The notes below the pieces were generated by a model. The model was given only the letters and a program-made list of their open reading frames with translations, was not told the DNA's origin and searched no databases. A program made the position numbers and the translations under genes. 64,000 nucleotides of DNA from Tritrichomonas musculus (lineage: Eukaryota; Parabasalia; Tritrichomonadida; Tritrichomonadidae): assembly GCA_039105265.1 (NCBI GenBank), contig JAPFFF010000015.1:2046001-2110000 (forward strand). The letters are read 5' to 3'. Positions 48,755-61,200 of this stretch are shown piece by piece. Position 1 is the first letter of the stretch, and every line of letters begins with the position of its first letter.

Positions 48755-50044
48755 TTATTCAAATGAAAAATCTTTTTTGTCTTCGTTGTAATCGCCAGGT
48801 GGATCTTTTTTAGAGTATTTCTTTTTTCTGTAATGCTTTTTTTTTTCTCGATATTGAGGTGTTCTTTTTCGGAATATTTCTTGTTCTCTATCATTTTCGA
48901 ATGACAATATATCAGCTAATGATTGTTTTGGTACAAACTTTATAAGATCTAGGTCAGTCAACAAACTTGAAAAAAAATGAGGATCGTTATATAGGCATCC
49001 TGCCAAAAGGGTTCTAACTTCATATGATCGCGCGAAATAAAGTCTCTTTGGGGCCAGCATCGATATGAGGTTATTGAGACTCTCGTTGCATTGAGTATTG
49101 TTTCGAAAGTCGCAATTTTTAATAAAATTTTCGGTTTTATTGAAAAAGTTTTGCATTTTTTTAAAAGCAGTTTCATCGTTTTTCCCTAGTTCCCAATCAG
49201 AATGTGATGGTGGTAATGGACCATGCGAACAATTATCGTGGTTACCTATCATATGAAATGGAGAGTTCGTCCACATAAGTCCTCTCAATTCGACATCTTC
49301 AATATTTGTAACTAAATATACTCCCCACGAAACAATTTTCACTCTCTTAGTTTCTATTTCATCAGAAAATAAATAATCATACTCCAATTTGTCAGCTAGC
49401 TTTGCAAAATTTCTAGACATGCATTGAAATCCATGCCTAGGATCGAAGGTTCGACTAAAATCCAGACCTGCTTTTTTCGCTTGATTTGGCGTTTTATTAT
49501 CATTATCAGAAGTTATCGAGTTGCAACAATCAGGTCCCCATTTTCCAATAATTTGGTCAAAACTTAGTCTAGCTGCAGCAGATTCTAGCATATTGGACGC
49601 AACGTTGACATCTTTTTTGTTTGTTGTTTGCATGTCAACAACTTTGTTTCTCCTGCAATCCATTGTTGCTGTTGTGCAATACATTGCATCACGACAGGAG
49701 TCATATCTCCCATCTATTGAAATATTGGCATCATTCTGTTCAAATGTTTCCTTAGCAAACCTCTCAAAATGTTCAGAAGTACATTCTTTTATTTTCGGTA
49801 TCAACTTTTGTTGGTGCCTATAAAAGGTAGATTTGCTAGGAAAACAGTTTCCTTGGATAGCAGCGCCGATGCGAGCTCTTTGAAAACCAGAGCCTTGTAC
49901 TAAAGTACTGATGACAGCCATATCTGGTTGAACTTTTTTATAAGGAACATCTTCCTGAATCTCTTCTTTATCATCATCCTTTTTATTCCATCTAATATTT
50001 ATTGCTTTTTGGTTTTTTATTTGGATTTTCCTTTTTGGCGCCAT
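48755..50044 (-). CDS. Mutator-like DDE transposase, apparently intact (429 aa)
   Basis: The protein reads like an RNase H-type transposase: NISIDGRYDSCRDAMYC around the first Asp, CCNSITSDNDNKT around a second Asp, RHGFQCMSRNFAKLADKL, then MIGNHDNCSHGPLPP and TQCNESLNNLISMLAPKR with a candidate catalytic Glu. A basic N-terminus (MAPKRKIQIKNQK) and a helical segment with FPSKSTFYRHQQKL could bind DNA. It is a relative of the broken copy at 17,521. The frame starts earlier at 50,101, but the ATG at 50,044 (MAPKRK) is preferred because the upstream 19 residues are hydrophobic AT-rich filler. No stop or frameshift is seen. Terminal inverted repeats could not be identified with confidence, so the transposon borders are unknown. 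Confidence 0.7.
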   Translation of the reverse strand: MAPKRKIQIKNQKAINIRWNKKDDDKEEIQEDVPYKKVQPDMAVISTLVQGSGFQRARIGAAIQGNCFPSKSTFYRHQQKLIPKIKECTSEHFERFAKETFEQNDANISIDGRYDSCRDAMYCTTATMDCRRNKVVDMQTTNKKDVNVASNMLESAAARLSFDQIIGKWGPDCCNSITSDNDNKTPNQAKKAGLDFSRTFDPRHGFQCMSRNFAKLADKLEYDYLFSDEIETKRVKIVSWGVYLVTNIEDVELRGLMWTNSPFHMIGNHDNCSHGPLPPSHSDWELGKNDETAFKKMQNFFNKTENFIKNCDFRNNTQCNESLNNLISMLAPKRLYFARSYEVRTLLAGCLYNDPHFFSSLLTDLDLIKFVPKQSLADILSFENDREQEIFRKRTPQYREKKKHYRKKKYSKKDPPGDYNEDKKDFSFE

Positions 50045-50101
50045 GAAAAATGAAAAAATGAAATAAACGTTAAAAAATATATGGTTAACAAAATAAACCA
50101 A

Positions 50102-50377
50102 CTTTTTATATATTAATACGTTTTTTTTTTAATTATAAACCTTTCAAAAAAATGGGACTCTGAAGAAAAAAACGTACACATATTATTATATCATAATTAA
50201 TGATTAAATATTTAAAATAGTATTTTATAATATTTATAATGGACATTTTCTTTTTGATTATAAATTTAAATTGTAGATTTTTCTAAAAAAAAAAATTAAG
50301 TTAAAAAAAGTGCAAAAAAGTTGAACAAAAATTTTCATATCTCCATTTTACCAGATGTAGTGATTCAAATCCTTAAC
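50102..50377. other. AT-rich spacer
   Basis: Nothing is recognised between the transposase gene and the foldback element. Confidence 0.4.
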
Positions 50378-50597
50378 GAATACATAATTTTTTATTCCTA
50401 TTAATAAAAAATATTATAACTTAGTTTGGTTGTAAAATCTTTAAAATTGAAAGACTACATACATTTTTAAATTTTGGTAAAATCTCTCTGTAATTCATGA
50501 TTTTTCAAAATGTATGTAATCATTCAATTTTAAAGATTTTACAGCCAAATTAAAAACTTATCATCAGTGAACCTAGGAATATAAAGTTATGTATTCG
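50378..50597. mobile_element. Foldback (snapback) inverted-repeat element, 220 bp
   Basis: Two arms of about 95 bp are inverted copies. Both begin CGAATACATAA and contain TGTAAAATCTTTAAAATTGA, then ACATACATTTT near the middle, around a loop of about 25 bases. The divergence of about 20-25% is clustered in the central third of each arm. No coding capacity or clear target duplication is seen. Confidence 0.7.
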
Positions 50598-50901
50598 ATC
50601 AAAATTTAGTTTAATATTTATTGAAATATAATATAATTAATCTCCTTTCAATTAAAAAAAAAGTATTTCAAACATTTTTATGTATAAAAAAATAGAATTT
50701 GGCATGACTACTGAGCACTTCATAATTTACAAATGAAAGGTAAACTGATGAATGCGACAAAATTAAAAAATAAGGAAATGTTTTGCAAATGATTGAATAT
50801 ATAATTTCGTAAAAAAACAAAAATTTTTTATAAAAAAAATTTGAAAATATTAGTAATTATTAATTATTAGTATATTACTTAAGTAAAAAATATAAAATAA
50901 A
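50598..50901. other. AT-rich spacer, 3' flank of coiled-coil gene
   Basis: 304 bases with no gene, RNA or repeat seen. Confidence 0.45.
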
Positions 50902-53900
50902 TTAAAGAAATTGATTTTTTTTTATTTGGTCCGTCCCCCTTAACAAAGCTTTATATAAATCATCCGAAATTTGCTCCAAATTCGCTTTTTTAGTGCGTTT
51001 TTTAACTCCTAGGAGCTGCATTACAGAATATAAACTTTTTGGAATAACTAACGTTTCTTTAGTATTTCTTTTTAACTTTAGTCTATATTTTAAGAAAGAA
51101 ATTCTTGAATCGAGCGACTTAACTCTCAAATTAATTTGAGTAAATTGCCTTAATAAAGTATCTTTGAATTTTTGAGCCTTTAGCTCAAAATCATCAAAGT
51201 TGTTGATTGACGAATCCGGATAAAATCCGCGTCTTGAACCTGCCCGATTTCTATCTTGCATCAAATGACTGAGTTGTGATTGCAAGTCGGCATTTTTGGC
51301 TTTCAGTTGTTGAATTTCTGTATTATCTTCACTATTATTCATAATATTCTCCTGTAATTGCTTAATTTCTTGATCTTTTTGTGCAATTTCTGTTTGAAGA
51401 TCTAAAATATCAAGCTCATAATTTTGAGCTTGTAATTCAATTTTCCTTTTCAAAGCATCATTCTGAAAACGAAGTTCAGACATTTGTGCTTCTTTAATTT
51501 CACTAATATCATCATCTTTTTTATGATTTTTCGGTTCATTTTTAATTTTTTCTTGTAACTCTTCATGTTTAGCTTTAAGTTTCGAATTTTCTTTTTGAAG
51601 TTTGCTCATTTCTTTTTTATGCTGACGCCTAATTTTGTCCATTTCAATAATTTTCGTATTTAATTGATCATTAAGTCTTTTTATTTCATCAATATCTTCT
51701 TCTTCTTGAACTATACTGTGTTGAAGAGTTACTTGAATTGATTGATCAACGTTGCCTTCTTGATTTTCTTTATCTTTAGCGTCTTTTTTATTGGCATTAT
51801 TTGCATTATCATTTTCATTTTCATTTTCGTTTTCATTATCATTTTCATTATCATTTTCGTTATCATTTTCATTATTATTAATATTGTTTAGTTGTTCAGT
51901 TAATTCTTGTCTTGTCTTCTTTAGCTGTTTTGCATAAACAACAAGTTTCAAATTCTTTTTTCTTAATTTTTGATTATCAGAAGTTAATTTTGAGTTCTTT
52001 TCATTTATTTTCATATAATCGCTTTGAAGTTGGTCAATCTCTTTAGTCAATTGTTCTTTTTCTTGAATAGATTCAGCCTTTGTTTTTTGTAATGATTTAC
52101 ACATATTAATGATTTTCAATAGTCTTGTTCGAAGGGCTTTCTTCTCACTTTTAATTTTAGTGATTTCACTAAGCAATTTTGCGATTTTTTCTGCATTTTT
52201 AGAATCTTCATTTTTCTTTATTTCTAGATTTCTTCTGAGTATTGAATTATCTTCTTCTTCTTCTTCAATCTCTTCATCGCTATTAGTTTTAATGTGGTGT
52301 TTTTTAATCAAAGACTCAAGCTCTTCATTTCTTGTTTTCAATATCGATAATTCTTCACTTAATTTTTCTACTTTTTCATTTAAATATTTGTTACGCTTAT
52401 CTTTTTCTAGATTTTGCCTTGTTAAATCTCGATTTGATTCTTGAACATTTTGAGATATCTTAATCAACTGCTGTTGCTTTTCTCGAAGTGAAATATTTTC
52501 GGGTTTCAATTGATCAATATGCGTGGTTATATCTTTATTTTGTGCCTTTAAAGTTGATATTTCAGATATACATTTAGAGAGTTCTTTTTTAAGACTTAGT
52601 AATTCTGTTTTTAATTCATTTTGGGTTTGCCGTAATGTTTTATTAACAGATTTTAATGTTTCTATATCTGCAATCTTATTCATTTGATCTTGATTTTGAA
52701 TTAATTTCTTATGAAGTGCTTCATTTTCAATTTGCATCTCTTCCAGCTTCTTTGAAAAAGATTCAAATTTATCGCCTTCATTCGTGTTCTTCAAAAGACT
52801 TGTTGTTTCATCAAGTTGTTGTTCAAGATTTTCAATTTGGCTTTTGTGTGCTGTAGCTTCAATTTGCTGATATTCAATTTGCGAATATAAAGCTCTTTGG
52901 GTTTCCATTAAATCCGAAATTTGCTTATTTAGTCCATCAATAACTGTTGATGATCGATTGTTTGAATTTCTTTTCAATGAATCAATTTCTTTTTGAGCAT
53001 TTTCTTGGGTTTTCAATAGCATTTCTTTTTCATTGTAATTCTCAAGTAATTGGTTTTCAATTTGGTTTATTTTATCCGACATCGTCTGATTTTGCTTTTC
53101 ATATTGTACAAGTTGTGATTTCAAATCATTTATGGTTTTTTCTTGATCTGATACAATTTTTTTATAATTATAGTTTTGTGTTTCGAGCGACGAAAGTTGA
53201 TGATTAGTTTCTAACTGTTTTTTATTAAAGTTATCAATTAAATTTAAAAGTTCACCTTTTTCATTTTGTAATCTATCTTTTTCTGTTTTTAATAAAGAAT
53301 TCATTTCACTTAACTTGTTATTACTATCATCATCTTTATCTTTCATTTTCATTTCGCTTATTAATGACTGATTTCTATTTTTAAGCTCTTTAATATTGAT
53401 TTGATTTTCTTGAATTTCTTTGTTTGCGTCTTGTATCTTGCGCTCATAATCTTGGCAATCTTGGCGGTAATCTGCAATTTGTTGAGTTAATTCATTGTAT
53501 TCAGACTTCATTATATCCATTAAAATTGTAAGATTTTCGTTTTCGGCTTTTGCAAGATCACTTTTATTTTTACACATTTGTGCATTTTGTTTTTCAATTT
53601 CTAGTTGACTCTGCAAATTTTCTTTTTCTTGAGATAAATGGTTAAAATGATTCTGTAATTCAGAAAATACATCGCCATCTCCAGTTGTTTCAAAATCAAC
53701 TGGTGTTTGTGTTAGGGTAGATATTTTGTTCTTCAAGTTCAGTATTTCTATTTTTAAATCTGAATTTTCTTGAGTTAATGATTCTGCCTGTTTTTGGAAT
53801 TTAGCATCAAAATCATTTTGAATTTGAGATATATTCCTTTTTGTTGATTCATCAAGTCTTTTAGTTAAATTATCGTTTCTCTCAATCAGCTGACTTCTCT

Positions 53901-54159
53901 CATTTTCAATTCTTTGCAATTTTTCATGTAGAATTGCTAATTCTTTTTTTTGGTTCAATATACTGTCATCAGAATTCAAATCATTTTTTGTTTGCTGAAT
54001 GCTTTCGTCGATATCAATAATTAAATTTTTAAATATTTGATTTGTACTATTTATTAATTCATTTTTTGTGATCGAAAGAGTCTTTTTAACCCACCTCTGG
54101 ATGGTTGATATATCTTTTTCCAGAGAGGCCTTTTGCTCTTCCTTAAGTTCGAGGTCCAT
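50902..54159 (-). CDS. Long coiled-coil protein (1,085 aa)
   Basis: From residue 1 to about 960 the chain is almost unbroken heptad-type coiled coil rich in K, E, Q, N, L and I (for example NRSQLIERNDNLTKRLDEST-like stretches). It resembles golgins, tethers, centrosomal or myosin-tail-like proteins, none of which can be assigned by sequence alone. A break of acidic repeats, (DNEN)n, lies near residues 755-785 and an EEEEE stretch near 630. The last 120 residues differ: basic, with RAGSRRGFYPDSSINNFDDF and a helical end (LKYRLKLKRNTKETLVIPKS). It may dock the coil to a partner or membrane. There is no transmembrane segment. No match to the initiator is seen just upstream of the ATG at 54,159. 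Confidence 0.8.
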   Translation of the reverse strand: MDLELKEEQKASLEKDISTIQRWVKKTLSITKNELINSTNQIFKNLIIDIDESIQQTKNDLNSDDSILNQKKELAILHEKLQRIENERSQLIERNDNLTKRLDESTKRNISQIQNDFDAKFQKQAESLTQENSDLKIEILNLKNKISTLTQTPVDFETTGDGDVFSELQNHFNHLSQEKENLQSQLEIEKQNAQMCKNKSDLAKAENENLTILMDIMKSEYNELTQQIADYRQDCQDYERKIQDANKEIQENQINIKELKNRNQSLISEMKMKDKDDDSNNKLSEMNSLLKTEKDRLQNEKGELLNLIDNFNKKQLETNHQLSSLETQNYNYKKIVSDQEKTINDLKSQLVQYEKQNQTMSDKINQIENQLLENYNEKEMLLKTQENAQKEIDSLKRNSNNRSSTVIDGLNKQISDLMETQRALYSQIEYQQIEATAHKSQIENLEQQLDETTSLLKNTNEGDKFESFSKKLEEMQIENEALHKKLIQNQDQMNKIADIETLKSVNKTLRQTQNELKTELLSLKKELSKCISEISTLKAQNKDITTHIDQLKPENISLREKQQQLIKISQNVQESNRDLTRQNLEKDKRNKYLNEKVEKLSEELSILKTRNEELESLIKKHHIKTNSDEEIEEEEEDNSILRRNLEIKKNEDSKNAEKIAKLLSEITKIKSEKKALRTRLLKIINMCKSLQKTKAESIQEKEQLTKEIDQLQSDYMKINEKNSKLTSDNQKLRKKNLKLVVYAKQLKKTRQELTEQLNNINNNENDNENDNENDNENENENENDNANNANKKDAKDKENQEGNVDQSIQVTLQHSIVQEEEDIDEIKRLNDQLNTKIIEMDKIRRQHKKEMSKLQKENSKLKAKHEELQEKIKNEPKNHKKDDDISEIKEAQMSELRFQNDALKRKIELQAQNYELDILDLQTEIAQKDQEIKQLQENIMNNSEDNTEIQQLKAKNADLQSQLSHLMQDRNRAGSRRGFYPDSSINNFDDFELKAQKFKDTLLRQFTQINLRVKSLDSRISFLKYRLKLKRNTKETLVIPKSLYSVMQLLGVKKRTKKANLEQISDDLYKALLRGTDQIKKNQFL

Positions 54160-54474
54160 TCAAAATAATTTTTAACGTTCGGATTTTTCATATAAAAATA
54201 AATATTTACTTACTCAAAAAGTGGATATAAAAATTATAATTATAATCTGAAAAACTTTTACAGAAATATTGTCATCGCATTGATGTTTTTATATTTTTTT
54301 TTTTTTCTTTCTTTCTTTCTTTTTGCACAATATTTGCTTTCGAATCAGATTACAATTTGGATATCATTAATACAAATCACATTATTTACTTTAACCTGAA
54401 AACAGTACTTCATTCTGCTGTTTTTTTATTCAAAAAGTTTATTCAAAAAACATCAAATTATATTGATTGAATAT
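54160..54474. other. AT-rich intergenic region
   Basis: 315 bases with a (CTTT) run at about 54,307-54,322; nothing else is seen. Confidence 0.5.
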
Positions 54475-54999
54475 GCTATCTTATTGATGAAGCTTCATCA
54501 AAGCGCTATGAAGGAGTTCTTGATGGTACTTTTGCTCAAGATGATATTGCTTCAATGATTTGTTCTGCACTACTTCATGATATCATTTAAGATACAAATA
54601 CAATAATAGAAGAAGTCCAAAAAAAAAAAAAAAAAAATTGGAGAGAGAATAAAAAAAACATGTTTATTGGTTAACTAGTGTTTCTAAACATGAGAATAAT
54701 GATAGAAAATTTCGTTTTGAAATTGATTTGAAGCATAGCTTGTCTGCTCCAATTGATTCTCTGCTTAAAATTTCAGATGTTATATGTAATTGCATAAATT
54801 CGGCTGAAGAGGAAAAAAAAAAATATAAAAATGATATCAAGATTGCAAAAAGATATATATTCCACAAAAATTAGAATTTTTGCATGGATTAGAAAAAAAA
54901 AAAAATGCGCCCAATGTAACACACGACAAATGTTATCCAGTATTTTGCTTATTATTGAATGAGCTTTCTGAATTTTTGAATGGATTAGAAATTTATTAA
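54475..54999 (+). pseudogene. Decayed gene remnant, unrecognised
   Basis: Codon-like sequence can be followed in three successive frames: CYLIDEASSKRYEGVLDGTF with QDDIASMICSALLHDII, then VSKHENNDRKFRFEIDLKHS with APIDSLLKISDVICNCINSA, then NAPNVTHDKCYPVFCLLLNE and FLNGLEIY before a stop. The frame changes sit at runs of 9-17 A, and one in-frame TAA interrupts the first piece. I do not recognise the protein. It is the tail of a dead host gene. Confidence 0.5.
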
Positions 55000-55243
55000 C
55001 ATGAAAATTTATAAATTTAATTATTTCTATTGAATATACAAAGAAAAAATTTATTCAAAATATTTTGATTCTTTTGAAATTTTCATTGAGCTAATTCAAG
55101 TATAATTGTTATATTTTGCAGATTTGAATAGTTTATTTCGACTCAAAATCAATTTAAAAACCTCTAATCTTTCAAAACGCTTTTTTACATTCAAAAACCT
55201 GGATTTTTTTTAAAATCATTTTATTTATAAATATTATTCTATA
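55000..55243. other. Spacer upstream of the Furry-like gene
   Basis: AT-rich; contains the initiator at 55,216. Confidence 0.4.
55216..55221 (+). promoter_or_regulatory. Initiator (Inr) TCATTT of the Furry-like gene
   Basis: TCATTT matches the parabasalid initiator, with its A 26 bases before the ATG at 55,244. Confidence 0.5.
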
Positions 55244-58200
55244 ATGGATACTAGTACTACATCTGGGAAAACAATTCTGCTTTCTTTTTTCCCTCTTATT
55301 GAAGATGGTCTTGTAAATGTTATATCACAACTTGGTTCAAAGCGATATACAGAAACAATGCAAAAAGATTCAGATTTTGTTGATGAGTACCCAAGATCTA
55401 TTATTGGATATTCAGAAACGGTTGATCTTTATGTGTCATATGGAAAAAAATCTTCAGAAATTTCAGTTCCATTTTTATTATCCATTTTACCGAATAATTT
55501 TACTTCTCCTATTGGCTTTAATTCTGATTTATACACAAAATTAATGAATCATGTAAGAAGTACTAATGCAAATCAATCATGCAGTCAAAATTTAATTGAT
55601 ATGCTCCTAATACTTTTTTTTGCTGATTGTTCCTCACAAATTTTATCATATTTTCCAAATCTTTCTATTTATCAAAAATTAATTAAGCTTGGAAATTTAA
55701 CTCTTGATGAAATTATAGTAGAAAACGAAACCGAAAAATCATTAAAAAATTTAATAATCAGGCAGTTTTCAGTTATATTTTCATTCTTATCGCTTAATCA
55801 TCCATCCGATCTTATCAATAATTTTACTTCCTTAAATAGTAAATCTAATGATGTATTAGTTCTTCATCGTTTTCTTCGATTAACTGTTTCAGAAATTTTG
55901 ACAGCAGAATCTATATCCGATTTTTTGAATTCACTTCTTAAATTAACAATAAACAATGAATGGGCAAAAGCAATAACACCAATCGTAATGCAAATTACTT
56001 CAGGATCATCTGAGCAGTTCAAAAAGTTTCTCAATGATCTTAGTGCGAAGTTGAAACCATTAGTATATGGTGGTAGTGCATCAAGCGCGCAAACTAATAA
56101 TAAAAACAAAAAAACTGAAGCAGGTTCAGGTGCATCATCTGATTCTGCAAATCATGATCTAATCAAGTTATTTGCAATTGTTGTACTTCGTGATTCCCAA
56201 TTAACAGATACATATTACCAGAATTTCTTAGATAATGTTATTGTTGACAAATGTTTAATTCATACTCTTGGTTGTCTTGAAGCATTTTTAGCCTATTTAA
56301 GAGGACAATTTGTTTCAAAAGCAAATCTCTTTTGGGAATGGGGAAAGTTTAATGCGATGAGTCATCCAGGTATTGAAGCAACTCATATCAATCATCCTGA
56401 TATGGATCTAGAAAAGCCTGATTCGTTTGCTTCAATTTTTTTGAGTAAAATTGTCACAAGAGCGAAAGTTGATGTTTATCCAGAAATTGTGAGTGACATT
56501 CTTGTCAATTTTGCTGCCCGTGATTTTATGTTTTTCATGAAGACTCTTCTTCCTACCTTCATTAAAAAGCTAAAGGAAAAGCCATATTTCGCGTCAGTAT
56601 TCTTATGCTTGAACAAAATTGTTGATCCAAGATTAAGATTTTCTGAATGGGCTCAAGAAAATCCAAAAAATCAAGGTGTCAATATTGGCCAAACAATTCC
56701 GCTTCTATTTCTTCAGTTGAAGCCAACTTTATTTATGCTTGCTCAAAAATATGATTTGAAAAAACTTACAAATGAAGCTTTTAGTTTCAATCTTGTTGAT
56801 AGTGTTGATTATCCAATTTTAACTCTTCCAGTTTCTCAAGAAAAAATTGCACCAGAACTTAAAGAACGAATTAGAAAGCAATATTCGCATCAAATGTACA
56901 TCAGACATTTGGTTCTTGAAGCTGGCGAAGTTAACATTGATGCATATAATATTGATACTCAGCCAAAGCCAATTGCTGCAATTGAAAATTCAGAAAGTGA
57001 TGATGAGGCTGAAGAAGTTGTGCCAGAGCCAGAACCAGCTCCTTCCAAAGATAAAAAAGAAACTGATAATAAGAACAAACCTGATACTAAAAATAATACT
57101 ACTGAAACAGATAAAAAAGCAAATGGTAATGATAATAATAATAATAAAAAAGCAAATGATGCTGATAAAAAAGAAAATGATGCTGATAAAAATGAAAATG
57201 ATATTAATGCAGTTAAAAAGCCAAAAGAAGAAACTGAGAAGAAAAATAAAGATAAATTATATGACGTTCTTATAAAGCCAAGACGATCAATAACTTTATC
57301 GAAATCAGAAGAAACTTATATTCAGATTTTATCTTTCTTCCCAAGAATTATGAATAAAAGTGACTTTTTATCGAAGATTGGTGAACAATTATTCAATTCA
57401 ATGGTTAGTGATTGTCCAGCTGTTTCTCTTTACTCAATTATGGTGGTAAATCAACTTTTCAACGCAAAACCAGATGATAGAATCCATATCATTGATGCAT
57501 TAATGGAGAAAATTTTTAGAACAAAAAAGCTTGAACATCTTTTTGTTTTCGTTTTATTCTTCATTAAACTTCTTGATTTATCATTTACACCAAAATGCAA
57601 AGATAAGAAAGAAATTTACAATTTCATTCAAAAAACTGAAGCTCTTTGTATTTATTTGATGACATTTAAATCAAATGTTATTACAACTCTCGCAGAAGCA
57701 CTTTCTGAGCGTATTTATAAATTTGCAAATGGAATGAGAATGCAATCTTGTTTATACAGCGTCATGGCAAACTATCAAGATGAAATTAATCAAACTGTAG
57801 CTTCTAAATTAAAGATGAAATTACTTCTCTTTAACTCAAAAACTTCGAGAAGTCTAAAAAAACGACAATATCAACTCTCGTCACCAGTTTTATTTGTATC
57901 TAATTTCATTGAAATAATGAATTTAATGTGTTTAAAGGCTCCTGTTGAATTCTTTGAGTTCCTGAATGAAATTGTAACTCAACAATTAAGAGAATCTAAA
58001 TCACCAAAGAATAAATGCTCATTATTGATTCCATTTTTGGTTCGTTATGCAGATGAGAATCAAATTACTAATATTAAAAATTTCTTATCATCAAACAAGA
58101 TTATTAATACAAATAATTATAAGTTCAAAAAGACTAAAAAAGAAAATGAAAATGAAAATAATGGCGAAGAAGAAGATACAAAAGAACAAATTGAATTAAA

Positions 58201-61200
58201 AGTTGCTTCATATAGTGAATATTATCCAATATCAATATTTGATGTTAATTATTCTGACCAAAAATCAAAAGATCTTCAAAAAAGCGAGGCCAAATATATA
58301 ATTGAAAATGCAAAGGATTTAAGATCTATTCACTGGACAGCAGTTATTTTACTTTTATCAGATTTATATGATCAACTTGATCAAGCAAATGAAGACGCTA
58401 TTACCAACAAAGAAATGAACGAATTTGTTCAGATTTTCAGCATGGCATTAAAAGCAACTGATGTTCGATTTGCAATATTTGCTGAAATAAAAGTCCAACA
58501 ATCAATCTTAAAATTAATTAATATTTATATCAAGCACTTTAATATTGATTCAAATGAAAGTGATGAACCAAGTAAAATCAAGAAATTAAAAATTACTTCA
58601 AGTACACCATTAGTTTCATCATTCCCTAATTTCTGCTATATTGTATCCAGATTTTTGAACTCATTTATTATAGATAATAATGCCTGTTCTGAAGGGCCAT
58701 TTAGAAGACCAAATCACAGTGGAATTGTTCAAGATGAAAGTACGTTCATGCCAACAATAAATAATTTATTTGATTATTTGATTTATTTCACAAACACTGG
58801 TCTTTACAAATATGCCAGGCATGCAATTACATCTATTCTTTGTGTCTTCCCAATACTTGATAGAAATGAAGAATATATGAAAGGCAAAATAATCAGAATT
58901 CAAATAGATTATCCTATTGAAGATGAAAATAAGATAAATAAAAGAGTTAAACAAGATTTACTATCAATTCTTTTGCAATCAGGTAATGAACGATTTGTAT
59001 TAAATCAAGTTAATCGAAAAAGAATGAATATACCATTATATAGTGCATTATGTGCAAACGATTCGTCTCTTCTTCCACTTTACATAGAAGCCATCTTCCG
59101 TTGTCCATTATTATTTGAATCACTTTATAAATATTTTGTTGGAACCGATTCGAATAACCATGATTTGAACAATGATGAAGTACAATTCAATCAGATGGTT
59201 ATTCGACGATTTGCTGGAAGGCTTCTTATTATGTCATTATTCTTTATGATGAGTAAGAAATGCCAAATTCGAATCAAAGCATATAATCTATTAAAGAGAT
59301 TCTGTCCACTTTTCTCCACAGTTTTATACAATGATGATAAAAAGATTACCAGAATGATCATGAAATTACAAAGACTTGAAGCCACATTCATGTCATTTTC
59401 ATCAGATTCAGAACTTCCAACAATGCCTCTTTTATTGAAGTATGCACAAATTATAGCATCATCGTTTACGAATTTAATTGATGATATTGTTGATTCTCTT
59501 GTTGAATGTCTTTGCAGTGTTGGAGTTAATAATGGAATTGATGATGCAAGTAGTCTTTACAACTATTGTAATTATTACAATTATCATTACTATAGTAATA
59601 ATGATGATTTCTTACTCAATAAAAGTGAAGTTCAATCTAATGTCCTTCAAATATTAGCAATGTTCCTTCGAGCATATTCGTTAGATGAAGGCACAGGTCG
59701 TTTTACGCCATATCTTTTAATTAGGAAATTATTACCTATTTACAATTTCCTTGAATCCAATGCAGTTTCTAATTATTATGCCTTATTTGATCAACTTTGT
59801 GAAGATTCGCAAGAAAAAGTTGAATTGGTCATTAATGTTGCTCTTCATTGTCCAACACAAACAAGTCCAGATGAAGAATTTGATTATTCGCCATTAGCTT
59901 CATATGCAGTCATTGTTCATTTCTCTTCAAACTGGAGTAAAATGATCATTGAAACATTGGCCAGACATTTGACCTTTAGTTATTGGTATGTTGGAACCAC
60001 TGAGAAGAACATTAAAGAAGAAAAATATACTCAAAATGTTGAGCAATTTTATGCATATTATTACGCTGTGATTCAAGCTCTTCACGTCATTCTTCGTAAT
60101 TCATCATTCTCGATGAGTTCTTCAAGTGACACTGATAATTCTCCATTTGAATACTTGCGACCATTTTTAGAATCAACGATCAACTTTTGTTTGATCTTCT
60201 TTAACAAAGCAACTGAAAATTTGCTCTATGATATATTAAATAGAATGGAATGTCCTGAGCAAATCATTTCGTTGCTTCGTAAAAAAGGAGAAAATAATAT
60301 CAATGTCACAAAAGATAATCAATTCGAATTGGAATCAGATTCTGAATCTGATAGTGAATCTGAATCTGTTTTTGATAAGCAAGTTGTAAGTAACATTGAT
60401 GAAGACGATGATGAGCCTGATATATTCTACCTCTCAAAAAGTAACAAGAGACCGTTTACATCATCATCTGCATTGTTTACTGATCTACCAAAAGAATTCG
60501 TCACCTTTTTGTGCGAATTTTTAAAGGAGAAGAAAGATTATGGTCGACAATTCTTAAACGGTATGGGTAATGAATGCCTCCTTTGGTGCTGTGGATGTGG
60601 TGACCTTCGAATTGCTGGACGTGCCTGCACTGTTTTCTCAGAGATTCTCCGACCATTTGATCCCAATGTTCTTGGAAAGATCCTTCAATCGATGTCATTT
60701 GTCCTCAAAGCTTCTTATTTGTACATGAGCAGACCATCAGTTGTTCATGAATACATCACAGGTATTTTTGCTATTTTCAATGCAGCTATTGACAAATACA
60801 AATCAAGTGAAAATTTTGTTGACACATTCAAAATGATCTTTTCGATCTGTTCCTCATTTTTATCAGTTCCTTATTTCGCATTGAAAGCCAAATCACAGCC
60901 TAAAAATGAAGTCACGACTAATGCAGATGATATTAATTCCAAAATTATCAATGATCAGTCATTCATCTCATTAAACTCAATTAACACAAGCATTGAATTA
61001 TGTAATGCTGCTAATTCTGTTATTTCCAAATTCTTTTATTATAATATTGTAAGTTTGAATCGTTCAAATAACGAATTGATTCGTCTTCTTCCAGCCCTTG
61101 CATGCCAATGTGCCACTCTCCGTCCACGAGGGACACTGGACGCCATTTTCCTTGCAGTTTTCAACACAGAAAGGACTCATGGCAATGATGATGAAGAGCA

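Noticed and set aside
47505-50170. Possible terminal repeats (GGGAGTCTCACATG and the reverse of CATTTTTTTG...GGGACTC) around the Mutator-like gene
   Set aside because: The match is weak, with many mismatches and no clear 9-bp duplication; could be chance in AT-rich DNA.
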